Source of the DNA: Hydrocarboniphaga effusa AP103
GTDB lineage: Bacteria; Pseudomonadota; Gammaproteobacteria; Nevskiales; Nevskiaceae
Assembly: GCF_000271305.1 (NCBI RefSeq)
Contig: NZ_AKGD01000001.1
Coordinates: 1,116,001-1,180,000, forward strand
Reading direction: 5' to 3'
DNA length: 64,000 nt
Both the position numbers and the translations under genes were made by a program. Positions 38,251 through 47,079 of this stretch are shown one piece after another (the stretch's first letter is position 1; each line of letters begins with the position of its first letter). The notes below the pieces were generated by a model that made no database searches, had not been told where the DNA came from, and saw nothing but the letters and a program-made list of their open reading frames with translations.

Positions 38251-38930
38251 ACAGTCCGCTGGCCGCTCCGCTGTCGACGACGAAGTCGATATCCCTTCCT
38301 TCGCACGGCCCCTTGCGCGTCGGCATCGGCGGCCCGGTCGGCTCCGGCAAGACCGCGCTCACCGAACGCCTCTGCAAACTCATGCGCCAGGTCTACGACG
38401 TGGCCGCGATCACCAACGACATCTACACCAAGGAAGACGCTGAGTTTCTCACGCGCGCCGGCGCGCTCGTGCCCGAGCGCATCATGGGCGTGGAAACCGG
38501 TGGCTGCCCGCATACCGCGATCCGCGAGGACGCGAGCATCAATCTCGCGGCGGTGGCCGAGATGCACCGCAAGTTCCCGGCGATGGAACTCATCTTCGTC
38601 GAGAGCGGCGGCGACAACCTGGCCGCCACGTTCTCGCCGGAACTCGCGGACATCACCCTCTACGTGATCGACGTTTCGGCCGGCGACAAGATTCCGCGCA
38701 AGGGCGGCCCGGGCATCACGCGCTCGGACCTGCTGGTGATCAACAAGATCGATCTGGCTCCGCTGGTCGGTGCCTCGCTCGAGGTGATGGATCGCGATGC
38801 CCGCAAAATGCGCGGCGAGCGGCCTTTCATCTTCACCAACCTGAAGGCCAACAAGGGCGTGCACGAGATTGCGCGCTTCATCGCGCAGGCCGGCGGGCTG
38901 GTGCCGCGCGAACTGCCCGAGACGTTCTAA
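38247..38930 (+). CDS. ureG: Urease accessory GTPase UreG
   Basis: 227 residues. Walker A is [15 protein letters not shown], the nickel-binding Cys-Pro-His motif is in [13 protein letters not shown], and [16 protein letters not shown] gives guanine specificity. It couples GTP hydrolysis to nickel insertion into UreC. The N-terminal extension before [10 protein letters not shown] lacks the long histidine tract seen in some species. Confidence 0.97.
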   Translation: MNSPLAAPLSTTKSISLPSHGPLRVGIGGPVGSGKTALTERLCKLMRQVYDVAAITNDIYTKEDAEFLTRAGALVPERIMGVETGGCPHTAIREDASINLAAVAEMHRKFPAMELIFVESGGDNLAATFSPELADITLYVIDVSAGDKIPRKGGPGITRSDLLVINKIDLAPLVGASLEVMDRDARKMRGERPFIFTNLKANKGVHEIARFIAQAGGLVPRELPETF

Positions 38931-38963
38931 AACCGCATGAGCCGCCGACCGGAGAGACTTCGA

Positions 38964-39557
38964 GTGAAAACTGTTCGAGTGAAAGCCGTCCACCGCTGTT
39001 CGCTGTTCGCGCTGTTGTGCCTCGTCGGCCCGCTCGCGCAGGCGCATCCGGGACACGAGCCCGCGTCGCTGAGCTTCTTCCAGGGGCTCGTGCATCCGCT
39101 GCTGGGGCTCGATCACCTGCTCGCCATGCTGATCGTCGGCGTCTGGGCCGCGCAGATCGGCGGACGTGCGCGAGTGTGGCTGCCGGCGAGCTTCGTCGCG
39201 CTCATGGCGGTCGGCGCCTTGACGCTGCACGCCGCGAGCCTGCCGACGATGGAGGGCGGCATCGTCGTCTCATTGCTCGCGCTGGGGCTGGCCGTCGCCT
39301 TGGCCTGGCGGGCGGCGTTGCCGATCGCGATTCCGCTGGTGGGCCTGTTCGCGCTGTTTCATGGAGCGGCGCATGGGATCGAACTGCAGCAGCTGGCGCA
39401 TCCGCTGCTCTACGCGAGCGGCTTTCTGATCCAGACCGCGGCGCTGCACATCGTCGGGCTTGCGCTCGGAGCCTATGCGCAGCGTCGCGATTCCCGTTTC
39501 GCGCGTGCGACGGGGTGGCTCGGCGTCGTCGTCGGTGCGGGGCTCGCATTGGGCTAA
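38964..39557 (+). CDS. ureJ: HupE/UreJ family membrane protein
   Basis: The GTG at 38964 is preferred because GGAGAG lies just ahead; an ATG nine codons upstream (38937) is possible but poorly placed. About 197 residues with a signal-like N terminus, then HPGHEPASLSFFQGLVHPLLGLDHLLAML, shown here only as the family hallmark (conserved H, HP and DH), and about six membrane segments. HupE/UreJ proteins are thought to be nickel permeases or facilitators accompanying hydrogenase and urease operons. Confidence 0.85.
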   Translation: MKTVRVKAVHRCSLFALLCLVGPLAQAHPGHEPASLSFFQGLVHPLLGLDHLLAMLIVGVWAAQIGGRARVWLPASFVALMAVGALTLHAASLPTMEGGIVVSLLALGLAVALAWRAALPIAIPLVGLFALFHGAAHGIELQQLAHPLLYASGFLIQTAALHIVGLALGAYAQRRDSRFARATGWLGVVVGAGLALG

Positions 39558-39579
39558 GCAAGCTCCCCAAGGAACATTC

Positions 39580-42500
39580 GTGGTCCAGAATCCCCGCCAG
39601 CGCATCGTTCGCGAGCGTCGCCAGTACAACAAGTGGGTGGCGACGCAGACGCTCGAGGATTACGCGCTGCGCTATACCGCGTCGAGCGCGCGCAAGCGCT
39701 CGTCGTTCGTGATCGCCAACACCGCGCTCGGGGCGATTTCGTTCCTGGCCTGCGAAGCGATCGGCGGCAGCCTGACGCTGCAGTTCGGCTTCACCAACGC
39801 GATGCTCGCGATCGCGCTGGTCTGTGCGCTGATGTTCGTCATCGGCCTGCCGATCGCGGCGTATTCGGCGCGCTACGGCCTCGACATCGATCTGCTGACG
39901 CGCGGCGCCGGCTTCGGCTACATGGGCTCGACGATCACCTCGCTGATCTACGCCTCGTTCACCTTCCTGCTGTTCTCGATCGAAGCCAGCATCATGTCGC
40001 AGGCCCTGCACATGGTGACCGGCCTGCCGCTGTGGATCGCGCACCTGATCAGCGCGCTGGTGGTGATTCCGATCGCGCTGTACGGCATCAGCCTGATCAG
40101 CCGCATGCAGATCGCGACGCAACCGGTCTGGCTGCTGCTGCAGCTCGCGCCGCTGCTCTACATCGCGATCGCCAGGCCCGAGGCGATCGAAGCCTGGACC
40201 GGATTCTCGGGCGCGCACGGCAGCACCGGCGGCGGGCCCGACGTGCTGCTGTTCGCGGTCGCGGCGTCGACCTTGCTGTCGCTGCTGCCGCAGATCGGCG
40301 AGCAGGCCGATTACCTGCGCTTTTTGCCCGACCGCAAGACCGTCGGCGGCTGGCGCTGGTGGAGCGCGCTGATCGCCACCGGGCCCGGCTGGGTGTTCAT
40401 GGGCGGGCTCAAGCTCGCGGCCGGCGGCCTGCTCGCGGTGTTCGCGATCCAGCATGGCGTCGCGGCATCCGAAGCGACGCAGCCCACGCAGATGTTCTTC
40501 GTCGCTTTCGGTGAAATGCTGGGCTCGCCCTCGGTTGCGCTCGCGCTGACCGGCGTCTTCATCGTCACCTGCCAGCTCAAGATCAACGTCACCAACGCCT
40601 ACGCGGGCTCGATCGCCTGGTCGAACTTCTTCTCGCGGCTCACGCATGCGCATCCGGGGCGCGTGGTCTGGCTGGTGTTCAACGTGCTGCTCGCGCTGCT
40701 GCTCATGGAGATCGGCATCTTCAGCGTGATCGAGAGCATCCTCGTGCTCTACGCGAACTTCGCGGTCGGCTGGATCGGCGCGCTGACGGCGGACCTCGTC
40801 GTCAACAAGCCGCTCAAGCTCTCGCCCTCGTACATCGAATTCAAACGCGCGCACCTGTACGACATCAACCCGGTCGGCGTCGGCGCGATGCTGGCGTCGA
40901 TCGTCATTTCGACCGCCGCGTTCTTCGGCCTGTTCGGCCATCTCGCGCAGGCGCTCGCGCCGTTCGTGGGCTTTGGCGTGGCGTTCGTGGCATCGCCCTT
41001 GATCGCCTGGGGCACGCGCGGACGCTACTACCTCGCGCGCCAGCCCGCGCCCGAGCTGCAGGAGCCCGGCGAGCTGCGCTGCAGCATCTGCGAGAACCTG
41101 TTCGAGCGCCGCGACATGGCCGCCTGCCCGGCCTACGACGGCTACATCTGCTCGCTCTGCTGCACGCTCGAGGCGCGCTGCCACGATCTCTGCAAGGACC
41201 AGAGCCGCTTCGGCCAGCAGATCGCGGCGCTGCTGCGCGGCCTGCTGCCCAAGCCGCTGCAGCAGACCGTTCGGCTCGGCAGCATCGGCCAGTTCCTCGG
41301 CATCCTGCTGCTGTTCACGGTCGCGATCGGCTGCCTGCTCGCCTTCATCTACCTGCAGTACGCGACGCAGGCGCCCGCGCAGCGCGAAGTGATCGCCAAC
41401 ACCTTGTGGATCGTGTTCCTGAGCCTGCTGATCGTCTCCGGCGTGGCGTCGTGGCTGCTCGTGCTCGCGCACGAGTCGCGCAACTCGGCGGTGATCGAAT
41501 CGACCCGGCAGACCGCGATGCTGATGGAGGAGATCGAGGCGCACGAGCGCACCGACGCGGCGCTGCAAAAAGCCAAGGAAGTCGCCGAAGCGGCCAACGA
41601 GGCCAAGAGCCGCTACGTGATCGGCATCAGCCACGAGATCCGCTCGCCGCTCAATTCGATCTTCGGTTACGCGCAGTTGCTCGAGCGCGAGCCCAAGCAT
41701 CCGCCCGAGAACGCCATTCGCGTGATTCGCCGCAGTGCCGAGCACTTGTCGAACCTGGTCGACGGCCTGCTCGACATCTCCAAGATCGAGAGCGGCATGA
41801 TCCGGCTCTCGCGCGACAAGATCCGCCTGCACGAGCTGCTCGACCAGCTCGTCGACATGTTCCGCGTGCAGGCGGCGGCCAAAGGCATCGAGTTCCGCTA
41901 CGAGCGCGCGCCCAATCTGCCCAAGCTCGTGCACGCCGATCAGAAGCGCCTGCGCCAGGTGCTCATCAACCTGCTGTCGAACGCGATCAAGTTCACCGGC
42001 GAGGGACATGCGGCGCTCGCGGTGCGCTACCGCAACCAGGTCGCCGAATTCGAAATCTCCGACACCGGCATCGGCATCCGGCTGCAGGACATGGAATCGA
42101 TCTTCAAGCCGTTCGAGCGCGGCGGCATGCCGGGCGCCCGCGCGGTTCCGGGCGCCGGGCTCGGACTCACGATCACCAAAGTGCTCGTGCAGATCATGGG
42201 CGGCGAGATCGTGGTGCGCAGCACGCCGGGCGCCGGCAGCACGTTCACCGTGCGCCTGCTGCTGTCGGAGACCAGCGAGACGCGCGACGACCGGCGTCCG
42301 CGGCATCGCATCAGCGGCTACGCGGGCGAGCGCAAGCGCGTCCTGATCGCCGACGACGATCCGGCGCATGTCGAGCTCGTCGAAGCGCTGCTCAAGCCGC
42401 TCGGCTTCGAGCTGATGACCGCGCGCGACGGCGAAATGGCGCTCGAGATCGCGAGCCGCACCGAGCCCGACCTGATCACGCTGGACGTGACGATGCCCGG

Positions 42501-42984
42501 TCTTTCGGGCTGGCAGGTCGCCGAGCGCCTGCGCGCCCAGGGCAGGCGCGAACTCAAGATCCTGATGGTCTCGGCCAATGCGCACGACCTGCAGAGCGAC
42601 ATCGCCAGCGCCGGCCTGCACGATTTCTTCCTGACCAAGCCGTTCGACGTCGAAGTGCTGCTCGAACGCGTCGGCAGCCTGCTGCGGCTGCAATGGCAAT
42701 ACGAGGCCCTGCCGTCCGAGCTGGCGCCGCCGCCGGCCGATGGCCTCGACGTGCCGGTGTCGCTGCGCCCGCATCTCGACGCCCTGCGCCAGCTCGGCCG
42801 CATCGGCCACGTGCGCGGCATCCAGGCCCGGCTGCGCGATCTCGAAAGCCAGCATGCGGAGGGTCGCGCCTTCATCGCGCGCCTGCGCGAGGCCGTGACC
42901 CGTTTCGATCTGCCGTCTTATCTGCGGATGCTCGAATCCGCGCGCAGCAAGCTGCCGGAGCAGGAGGAAAGCCAGGATGAGTGA
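39580..42984 (+). CDS. NCS1 permease-histidine kinase-receiver fusion sensor
   Basis: 1134 residues from GTG behind AAGGA. Residues about 1-490 form a 12-segment transporter of the NCS1 (cytosine/allantoin/purine) family (FGFTNAMLAIALVCALM, LKINVTNAYAGSIAWSNFF). Next is a cluster of eight cysteines in 38 residues (C501, 504, 516, 524, 527, 528, 534, 538), then two more membrane segments (about 570-625). A histidine kinase follows with phospho-acceptor H685 in GISHEIRSPLNS, N-box NLLSNAIKFT and G-box GLGLTI, then a receiver domain with D969 in LITLDVTMPG. It resembles other transporter-kinase fusions such as CbrA (which uses an SLC5-type transporter). Beside urea genes, it may sense a nucleobase, allantoin or urea. 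Confidence 0.9.
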   Translation: MVQNPRQRIVRERRQYNKWVATQTLEDYALRYTASSARKRSSFVIANTALGAISFLACEAIGGSLTLQFGFTNAMLAIALVCALMFVIGLPIAAYSARYGLDIDLLTRGAGFGYMGSTITSLIYASFTFLLFSIEASIMSQALHMVTGLPLWIAHLISALVVIPIALYGISLISRMQIATQPVWLLLQLAPLLYIAIARPEAIEAWTGFSGAHGSTGGGPDVLLFAVAASTLLSLLPQIGEQADYLRFLPDRKTVGGWRWWSALIATGPGWVFMGGLKLAAGGLLAVFAIQHGVAASEATQPTQMFFVAFGEMLGSPSVALALTGVFIVTCQLKINVTNAYAGSIAWSNFFSRLTHAHPGRVVWLVFNVLLALLLMEIGIFSVIESILVLYANFAVGWIGALTADLVVNKPLKLSPSYIEFKRAHLYDINPVGVGAMLASIVISTAAFFGLFGHLAQALAPFVGFGVAFVASPLIAWGTRGRYYLARQPAPELQEPGELRCSICENLFERRDMAACPAYDGYICSLCCTLEARCHDLCKDQSRFGQQIAALLRGLLPKPLQQTVRLGSIGQFLGILLLFTVAIGCLLAFIYLQYATQAPAQREVIANTLWIVFLSLLIVSGVASWLLVLAHESRNSAVIESTRQTAMLMEEIEAHERTDAALQKAKEVAEAANEAKSRYVIGISHEIRSPLNSIFGYAQLLEREPKHPPENAIRVIRRSAEHLSNLVDGLLDISKIESGMIRLSRDKIRLHELLDQLVDMFRVQAAAKGIEFRYERAPNLPKLVHADQKRLRQVLINLLSNAIKFTGEGHAALAVRYRNQVAEFEISDTGIGIRLQDMESIFKPFERGGMPGARAVPGAGLGLTITKVLVQIMGGEIVVRSTPGAGSTFTVRLLLSETSETRDDRRPRHRISGYAGERKRVLIADDDPAHVELVEALLKPLGFELMTARDGEMALEIASRTEPDLITLDVTMPGLSGWQVAERLRAQGRRELKILMVSANAHDLQSDIASAGLHDFFLTKPFDVEVLLERVGSLLRLQWQYEALPSELAPPPADGLDVPVSLRPHLDALRQLGRIGHVRGIQARLRDLESQHAEGRAFIARLREAVTRFDLPSYLRMLESARSKLPEQEESQDE

Positions 42985-43891
42985 CGCAGCGGGTGCGCGC
43001 CGGGACGTCGTGCTCGTGGTCGACGACACGCCGGAGAGCCTGAGCTTTCTGACCGATACGCTCGAAAGCGAGGGCATCACCGTGCTCGTCGCGACGAGCG
43101 GCGAAAACTGCCTCGCCCTGCTCGACGAGATCACGCCCGATCTCGTGCTGATGGACGCGGTGATGCCGGGCCTCGACGGCTTCGAAACCTGCCGGCGGCT
43201 CAAGCGCGAGAAGCTGCTGTCGCACGTGCCGGTGATCTTCATGACCGGGCTCACCGAAACCGAGCACGTGGTGCGCGGGCTGCAGGCCGGCGGCGTCGAT
43301 TACGTGCCCAAGCCCATCGTCGTCGGCGAGCTGCTCGCGCGGATTCGCGTGCATCTGGCGAACGCGCGCATGGCGCATGCCTCACGCACGGCGCTCGATG
43401 CGACCGGCCGCTACCTCGTGTCGACCGATGCGAGCGGCCGGCTGTTGTGGAGCACGCCGCGCGCCGAGCAGCTGCTGCACGAGCTCATGCCCGCGGCGCA
43501 GGGCTTCACGCCCGAATTCGCGGCCAGGCTCGCAAGCTTGCGCGGCGAGCAGCAGACGCAGGTGCTCGCGCTCGGCGGTCGGCGTTTCGAATTCTCGTTC
43601 GTGAGCTCGACCGGGCCCGACGAGTACCTGTACCGCCTGCGCGAGGTCGCCGACCCGGAAGCCGTTCAGCAGGCGCAGACGCTGCAATTGCAGCAGGCGC
43701 TCGCGCTCACCGCGCGCGAAGCCGAGGTCTTGCTGTGGATCAGCCGGGGCAAGGCCAATCGCGACATCAGCGAGATTCTGAACATCAGCCCGCGCACGGT
43801 GAACAAGCACCTGGAGCAGGTTTTCGAGAAGCTCGGAGTGGAGAACCGGGCTTCGGCCGCGGCCAGAGCGGTGCGCGTGATCTCGCAGTAG
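42977..43891 (+). CDS. LuxR-type response regulator
   Basis: 304 residues. The N-terminal receiver has phospho-acceptor D60 in DLVLMDAVMPG and lysine in DYVPKPI. A middle segment (about 135-230) looks PAS-like (GRYLVSTDASGRLLWSTP), and the C-terminal LuxR HTH (LTAREAEVLLWISRGKANRD, then NISPRTVNKHLEQVFEKLG) binds DNA. It overlaps the sensor kinase gene by eight bases and is its obvious partner. Likely targets are the adjacent urea transport and urease operons; that is inference from position. Confidence 0.93.
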   Translation: MSDAAGARRDVVLVVDDTPESLSFLTDTLESEGITVLVATSGENCLALLDEITPDLVLMDAVMPGLDGFETCRRLKREKLLSHVPVIFMTGLTETEHVVRGLQAGGVDYVPKPIVVGELLARIRVHLANARMAHASRTALDATGRYLVSTDASGRLLWSTPRAEQLLHELMPAAQGFTPEFAARLASLRGEQQTQVLALGGRRFEFSFVSSTGPDEYLYRLREVADPEAVQQAQTLQLQQALALTAREAEVLLWISRGKANRDISEILNISPRTVNKHLEQVFEKLGVENRASAAARAVRVISQ

Positions 43892-43963
43892 TCCGCCTCG
43901 ACGCGGACGATTCGAACGGCGTCCGGCAGATCAGCGAAGCAATCCGCTCGCTGGCCCGGCGCT

Positions 43964-43980
43964 AGCCGCGGAAAGCGGCT
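43964..43980. terminator. Small hairpin between convergent genes
   Basis: AGCCGC and GCGGCT pair around GGAAA in the 121-base gap between the response regulator and the acetyltransferase, which face each other. There is no T-tract on either side, so termination is only possible. Confidence 0.35.
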
Positions 43981-44012
43981 CGCATCGCGCATGGATGCAT
44001 TCGCGCTTGCCG

Positions 44013-44513
44013 TCACCCGGGCGAGGCTGCAGACAACAGCCGCGCCATGAGCAGTTGGTCCACGTATCCGGAATCGTCCGATCGCCTGTAGGCGTGGCGC
44101 ATCGTGCCTTCGAGCTCGAAACCGAGCTTGCCGTAGAAGCGCTGCGCGCGCGGATTGTCGGCTTCCACGGTCAGCTCGATGCGGGTGACGCCGTCCGCGT
44201 ACAGCGTCGCGATCGCGGCTTCGATCATCGACCGCGCCAGTCCGCTGCCCTGCTCTTCGGGCGCGACGGCCAGCGTGCCCAGGCGAGCCACATGGCGCGC
44301 ACGCCCCTCGCCTCGCGACGCGCGGTAGAAGCCGCGCACGCGGCCCTCGCGCTCGACGACGTAGAACGCGCGACTGGCAACGAGCCCCTGCATCACGCCG
44401 AGAAACGAGGCGCGGGACATCGGGTCGAAGCCGAGGTACGGAATGACTTCGTCGGCCATGTAGATCGCATAGACGGCCTCGAAATCGGCGAGCGTCGCGA
44501 GGCGATGCGACAC
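44013..44513 (-). CDS. GNAT-family N-acetyltransferase
   Basis: 166 residues from GTG five bases after the upstream gene's stop. The acetyl-CoA motif is LGTLAVAPEEQGSGLARSMI, and motif B is NPRAQRFYGKLGFELEGT, as in RimJ/RimI-like acetyltransferases. The longer open frame upstream overlaps the secreted-protein gene and is not part of it. It is the last gene of the symporter/DUF operon. Substrate unknown. Confidence 0.85.
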   Translation of the reverse strand: MSHRLATLADFEAVYAIYMADEVIPYLGFDPMSRASFLGVMQGLVASRAFYVVEREGRVRGFYRASRGEGRARHVARLGTLAVAPEEQGSGLARSMIEAAIATLYADGVTRIELTVEADNPRAQRFYGKLGFELEGTMRHAYRRSDDSGYVDQLLMARLLSAASPG

Positions 44514-44518
44514 CGGGC

Positions 44519-45703
44519 TCAAGGCGTCTTCGCCACTTTCTCGGTCTCCGGATGCAGCACGTAGGCCTGCACGAGCTTGATGTCCATCGCGCCCGAAATG
44601 GCGGTGTTCTCGCCGGTCTTGGGGTCCGGATAACCATCGGCGAGACGGCGCAGGGCCTTGTAGATCGAAGCCGCCGAAGCCTGTCCGTAGGCGGCATGAT
44701 GCGTGGCCCAGGCGGTGTTCATCGCGTAGTACCACTGCTCCACGTCGATGTAGCCGGCGAGCACGCCTTCGGCCGAATCGGGCTTGAGCTTCAGGCGCAG
44801 CTGCGCGCTCTTGAAGATGTTGATCGCCGGATCGCCCATGCCGTCTTCGGGAACCTGCACTTCCTTGAACGGCTCGGTGGTCAGCACGCCGTCGACGATC
44901 TTGCCCTTGGCGCTGATGATGAAGCGCTTGCCCCAGCGCGCATCGACGCGCTGCGAGCCACCCGGAACGAAGTTGCCGGTCGGGCCCGCGAGCAGGGTGT
45001 CGAGCGTGCGGTAGTACGAGACGGTGACGTCCGGATCGTTGGTGAGGCTGTCGACGCCGGTGATCTCGAAGGTCACGCGGTTGAAGGCCTTCTGCGCGCG
45101 CCACTTGGTGGTGATGATGCCGAGCTCGCCTTCCTGACGGTAATTGCGCACGCAGCCGACGACGCGGAACAGCTGGTTGTCGATGCCCTTGCGGCCGTCG
45201 TCGCTCTCGAAATCTTCCGGCGTGGTCTTGCCGTCGAGATCGACGCCGATCGCGTATTTGCCGGTGGCCTCATAGAACGGAAACTTGTCCGGCGAGGTGT
45301 CCGGCATCCAGATTTCGGCTTCGCGCTTGAGCTGGGTTTCGAGCAGCGTGCGCTTCTTGCCGTCGTTGGGGAATTCCTCGGCGAATTGCTCGCGCGGCCC
45401 GATGTTGAAGCCGTTCGGGCACTCTTCCTTGTGATCGGCGGTCTCGCGCAAACCCCACGAAACTTCATGCCAGAGCACGTAGCCGATCTTGCCGTCCGGC
45501 GGCGCCCAGTCCTTCGCCACGGCTGGCGGCGCAGCCTTGGGCGTGGGCAGGGCGGAATGCTCCGACTTCACCGACGAACCGGCTTCGGCGGCATTGCCCT
45601 GTACCGGCAGCAGTACCGGCAGCAGCAGCGCCAGTGCAGCGCAATGCGAACCCAGCGAGCGCAGCGTGAAGGAAGCCTTGGCAGCTCGGGTCGATGTCGT
45701 CAT
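44519..45703 (-). CDS. Exported protein of unknown function
   Basis: 394 residues with a Sec signal (LALLLPVLLPVQGNA, cleavage near NAAEA). The mature protein is acidic and tryptophan/tyrosine-rich, with segments such as KIGYVLWHEVSWGLRETADH and GYIDVEQWYYAMNTAWATHH and paired cysteines (EECPNG, VVGCVRN). I do not recognise the family. Its ATG overlaps the stop of the COG4315-like gene by four bases, so the two are co-translated and likely work together outside the cytoplasmic membrane. Confidence 0.75.
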   Translation of the reverse strand: MTTSTRAAKASFTLRSLGSHCAALALLLPVLLPVQGNAAEAGSSVKSEHSALPTPKAAPPAVAKDWAPPDGKIGYVLWHEVSWGLRETADHKEECPNGFNIGPREQFAEEFPNDGKKRTLLETQLKREAEIWMPDTSPDKFPFYEATGKYAIGVDLDGKTTPEDFESDDGRKGIDNQLFRVVGCVRNYRQEGELGIITTKWRAQKAFNRVTFEITGVDSLTNDPDVTVSYYRTLDTLLAGPTGNFVPGGSQRVDARWGKRFIISAKGKIVDGVLTTEPFKEVQVPEDGMGDPAINIFKSAQLRLKLKPDSAEGVLAGYIDVEQWYYAMNTAWATHHAAYGQASAASIYKALRRLADGYPDPKTGENTAISGAMDIKLVQAYVLHPETEKVAKTP

Positions 45704-47079
45704 GGTGCACCTCGTCCAAAATCAGAACGCAGCCAGAAAGCCTTGTAGCCGTTGCGATAGCCGTAGAACTCGCCCCACTGGTCGGCGGTCATGTCGCCCG
45801 GCCCCTTGTCGCGGAAGTGCGTGTAGACCGGACGCTTGCGGTACGCCCAGACGTGCAGCGCGCCGGCCTGCTCGGGCTTGGCCTGCTTGCCCGTCATCGG
45901 GTCGATCCACATCGTCGTCCAGCTCAGGTTGTCGCTCTTCGCATCCCTGGCGGCCGGCACGTACGGAAAGCGCTGCAGACAGGCTTTCGGATCACCGCCA
46001 CCGCAGACCGTGAAGCGATACGCCTGCGGCGAATCCGGGTGATCGCAGGCCAGCTGATCGAGCGCGTCGTCGGCGCAGTTGTAGACGTAGACGGTCTTGC
46101 CGCTCTTGTCGGCCAGAACCAGGCCCGTGGGGCTTTCCTGCACGGTGAAGTCGGCCGGCGGCTTCGGCGTGCGCTGCGTGTAGACGTTGTACCAGCTCGG
46201 CACGTCGCTGCCGTACATCTTGAAGAACGGCTCGCCGACGTGCGTGTACAGCGGCTGCTTGCGGAAGGTCCACTGACGGATGCCCGGAGACGGCTCGACG
46301 ATCGCGAACTCGCCGCGCGGCTTGGCGTAGGCCGGCGCCAGGATCGGCTTCCATTCATCCAGGCACTTTCCGGCGCAGCTCGGCTTGCCGGCCGCATCCT
46401 TGGCGTTCGCGTAGACCGAGAAATTCTCGCTCGTCATGAGCATGCGACCGAGCAGCGTCGACTCGACCTTGAACTGCGGAGGCACCATCGAAGGCGCTTC
46501 GACCGGCTTGCGCACGCCGACTTCGCCCGGGTTGCCGGAATGCCCGCCGTTGACTTCGCCGGGTTGCTCGTCGAGCACCGAGGTGTAGAGCGCGTAGCCG
46601 TCGTAGACCCATTGGCGCAGGCCGTCCTTGCGCTCGACGATGGTCCACTTGCCGACCGGCTTGGCGTCCTTGTCCGCGAGCACGGCGGGCCAGACGTCGA
46701 GACAGCTCGGGCGCGTCGCGACTTCGGGCAGTTCGAAGCCGGCCGGATACGGGCTCATGAGCCCCGCATTGACGGTGTAGACGGTCTTGTCGCAGCTCGG
46801 CTGGCTCTTGCGCTCACCGACCGGGCCGTTGCGCAACTGGCGCACCGGCCACTGATACAGCGTGTGGCCGCGCGAATCGGCGAACACCGGGCCTTCCTGC
46901 CCGGTGACGACGACCTGGAAGCCCGGCGGCATCGGCACCGGCTCGAACTGCTCCTTCTCGCCGGGTTTGTCCGGCCAGGCCGAAACGCCGGACGCAGCGG
47001 CGAGAGCCGGGGTTCCGAGCAGGCACAGCAGCAGCAGATGCTTCACGGAGCATCGTTTGGCGGATTGATCGAACCTCAC
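45700..47079 (-). CDS. Secreted protein with COG4315 (lipoprotein_15-like) repeats
   Basis: 459 residues. The start is GTG at 47079, overlapping the upstream stop (GTGA), or GTG at 47046 (VKHLLLLCLLG). After a signal peptide, three or four related units appear, each with a pattern like FADSRGHTLYQW, CLDVWPAVLADKDAKPVG, QWVYDGYALYTS; later copies are CAGKCLDEWKPILAPAYAKP with RQWTFRKQPLYTH and VWAYRKRPVYTHF. This is the short secreted repeat of PF03640-type proteins, whose function is unknown. Cysteine pairs may form disulfides or bind a cofactor. Confidence 0.78.
   Translation of the reverse strand: MRFDQSAKRCSVKHLLLLCLLGTPALAAASGVSAWPDKPGEKEQFEPVPMPPGFQVVVTGQEGPVFADSRGHTLYQWPVRQLRNGPVGERKSQPSCDKTVYTVNAGLMSPYPAGFELPEVATRPSCLDVWPAVLADKDAKPVGKWTIVERKDGLRQWVYDGYALYTSVLDEQPGEVNGGHSGNPGEVGVRKPVEAPSMVPPQFKVESTLLGRMLMTSENFSVYANAKDAAGKPSCAGKCLDEWKPILAPAYAKPRGEFAIVEPSPGIRQWTFRKQPLYTHVGEPFFKMYGSDVPSWYNVYTQRTPKPPADFTVQESPTGLVLADKSGKTVYVYNCADDALDQLACDHPDSPQAYRFTVCGGGDPKACLQRFPYVPAARDAKSDNLSWTTMWIDPMTGKQAKPEQAGALHVWAYRKRPVYTHFRDKGPGDMTADQWGEFYGYRNGYKAFWLRSDFGRGAP

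Noticed and set aside
39202..43254. A 1350-codon minus-strand frame opposite the sensor kinase fusion.
   Set aside because: The translation is dominated by R, A, Q, H and D as expected from the complement of GC-rich codons; the plus strand encodes recognisable permease, kinase and receiver domains.
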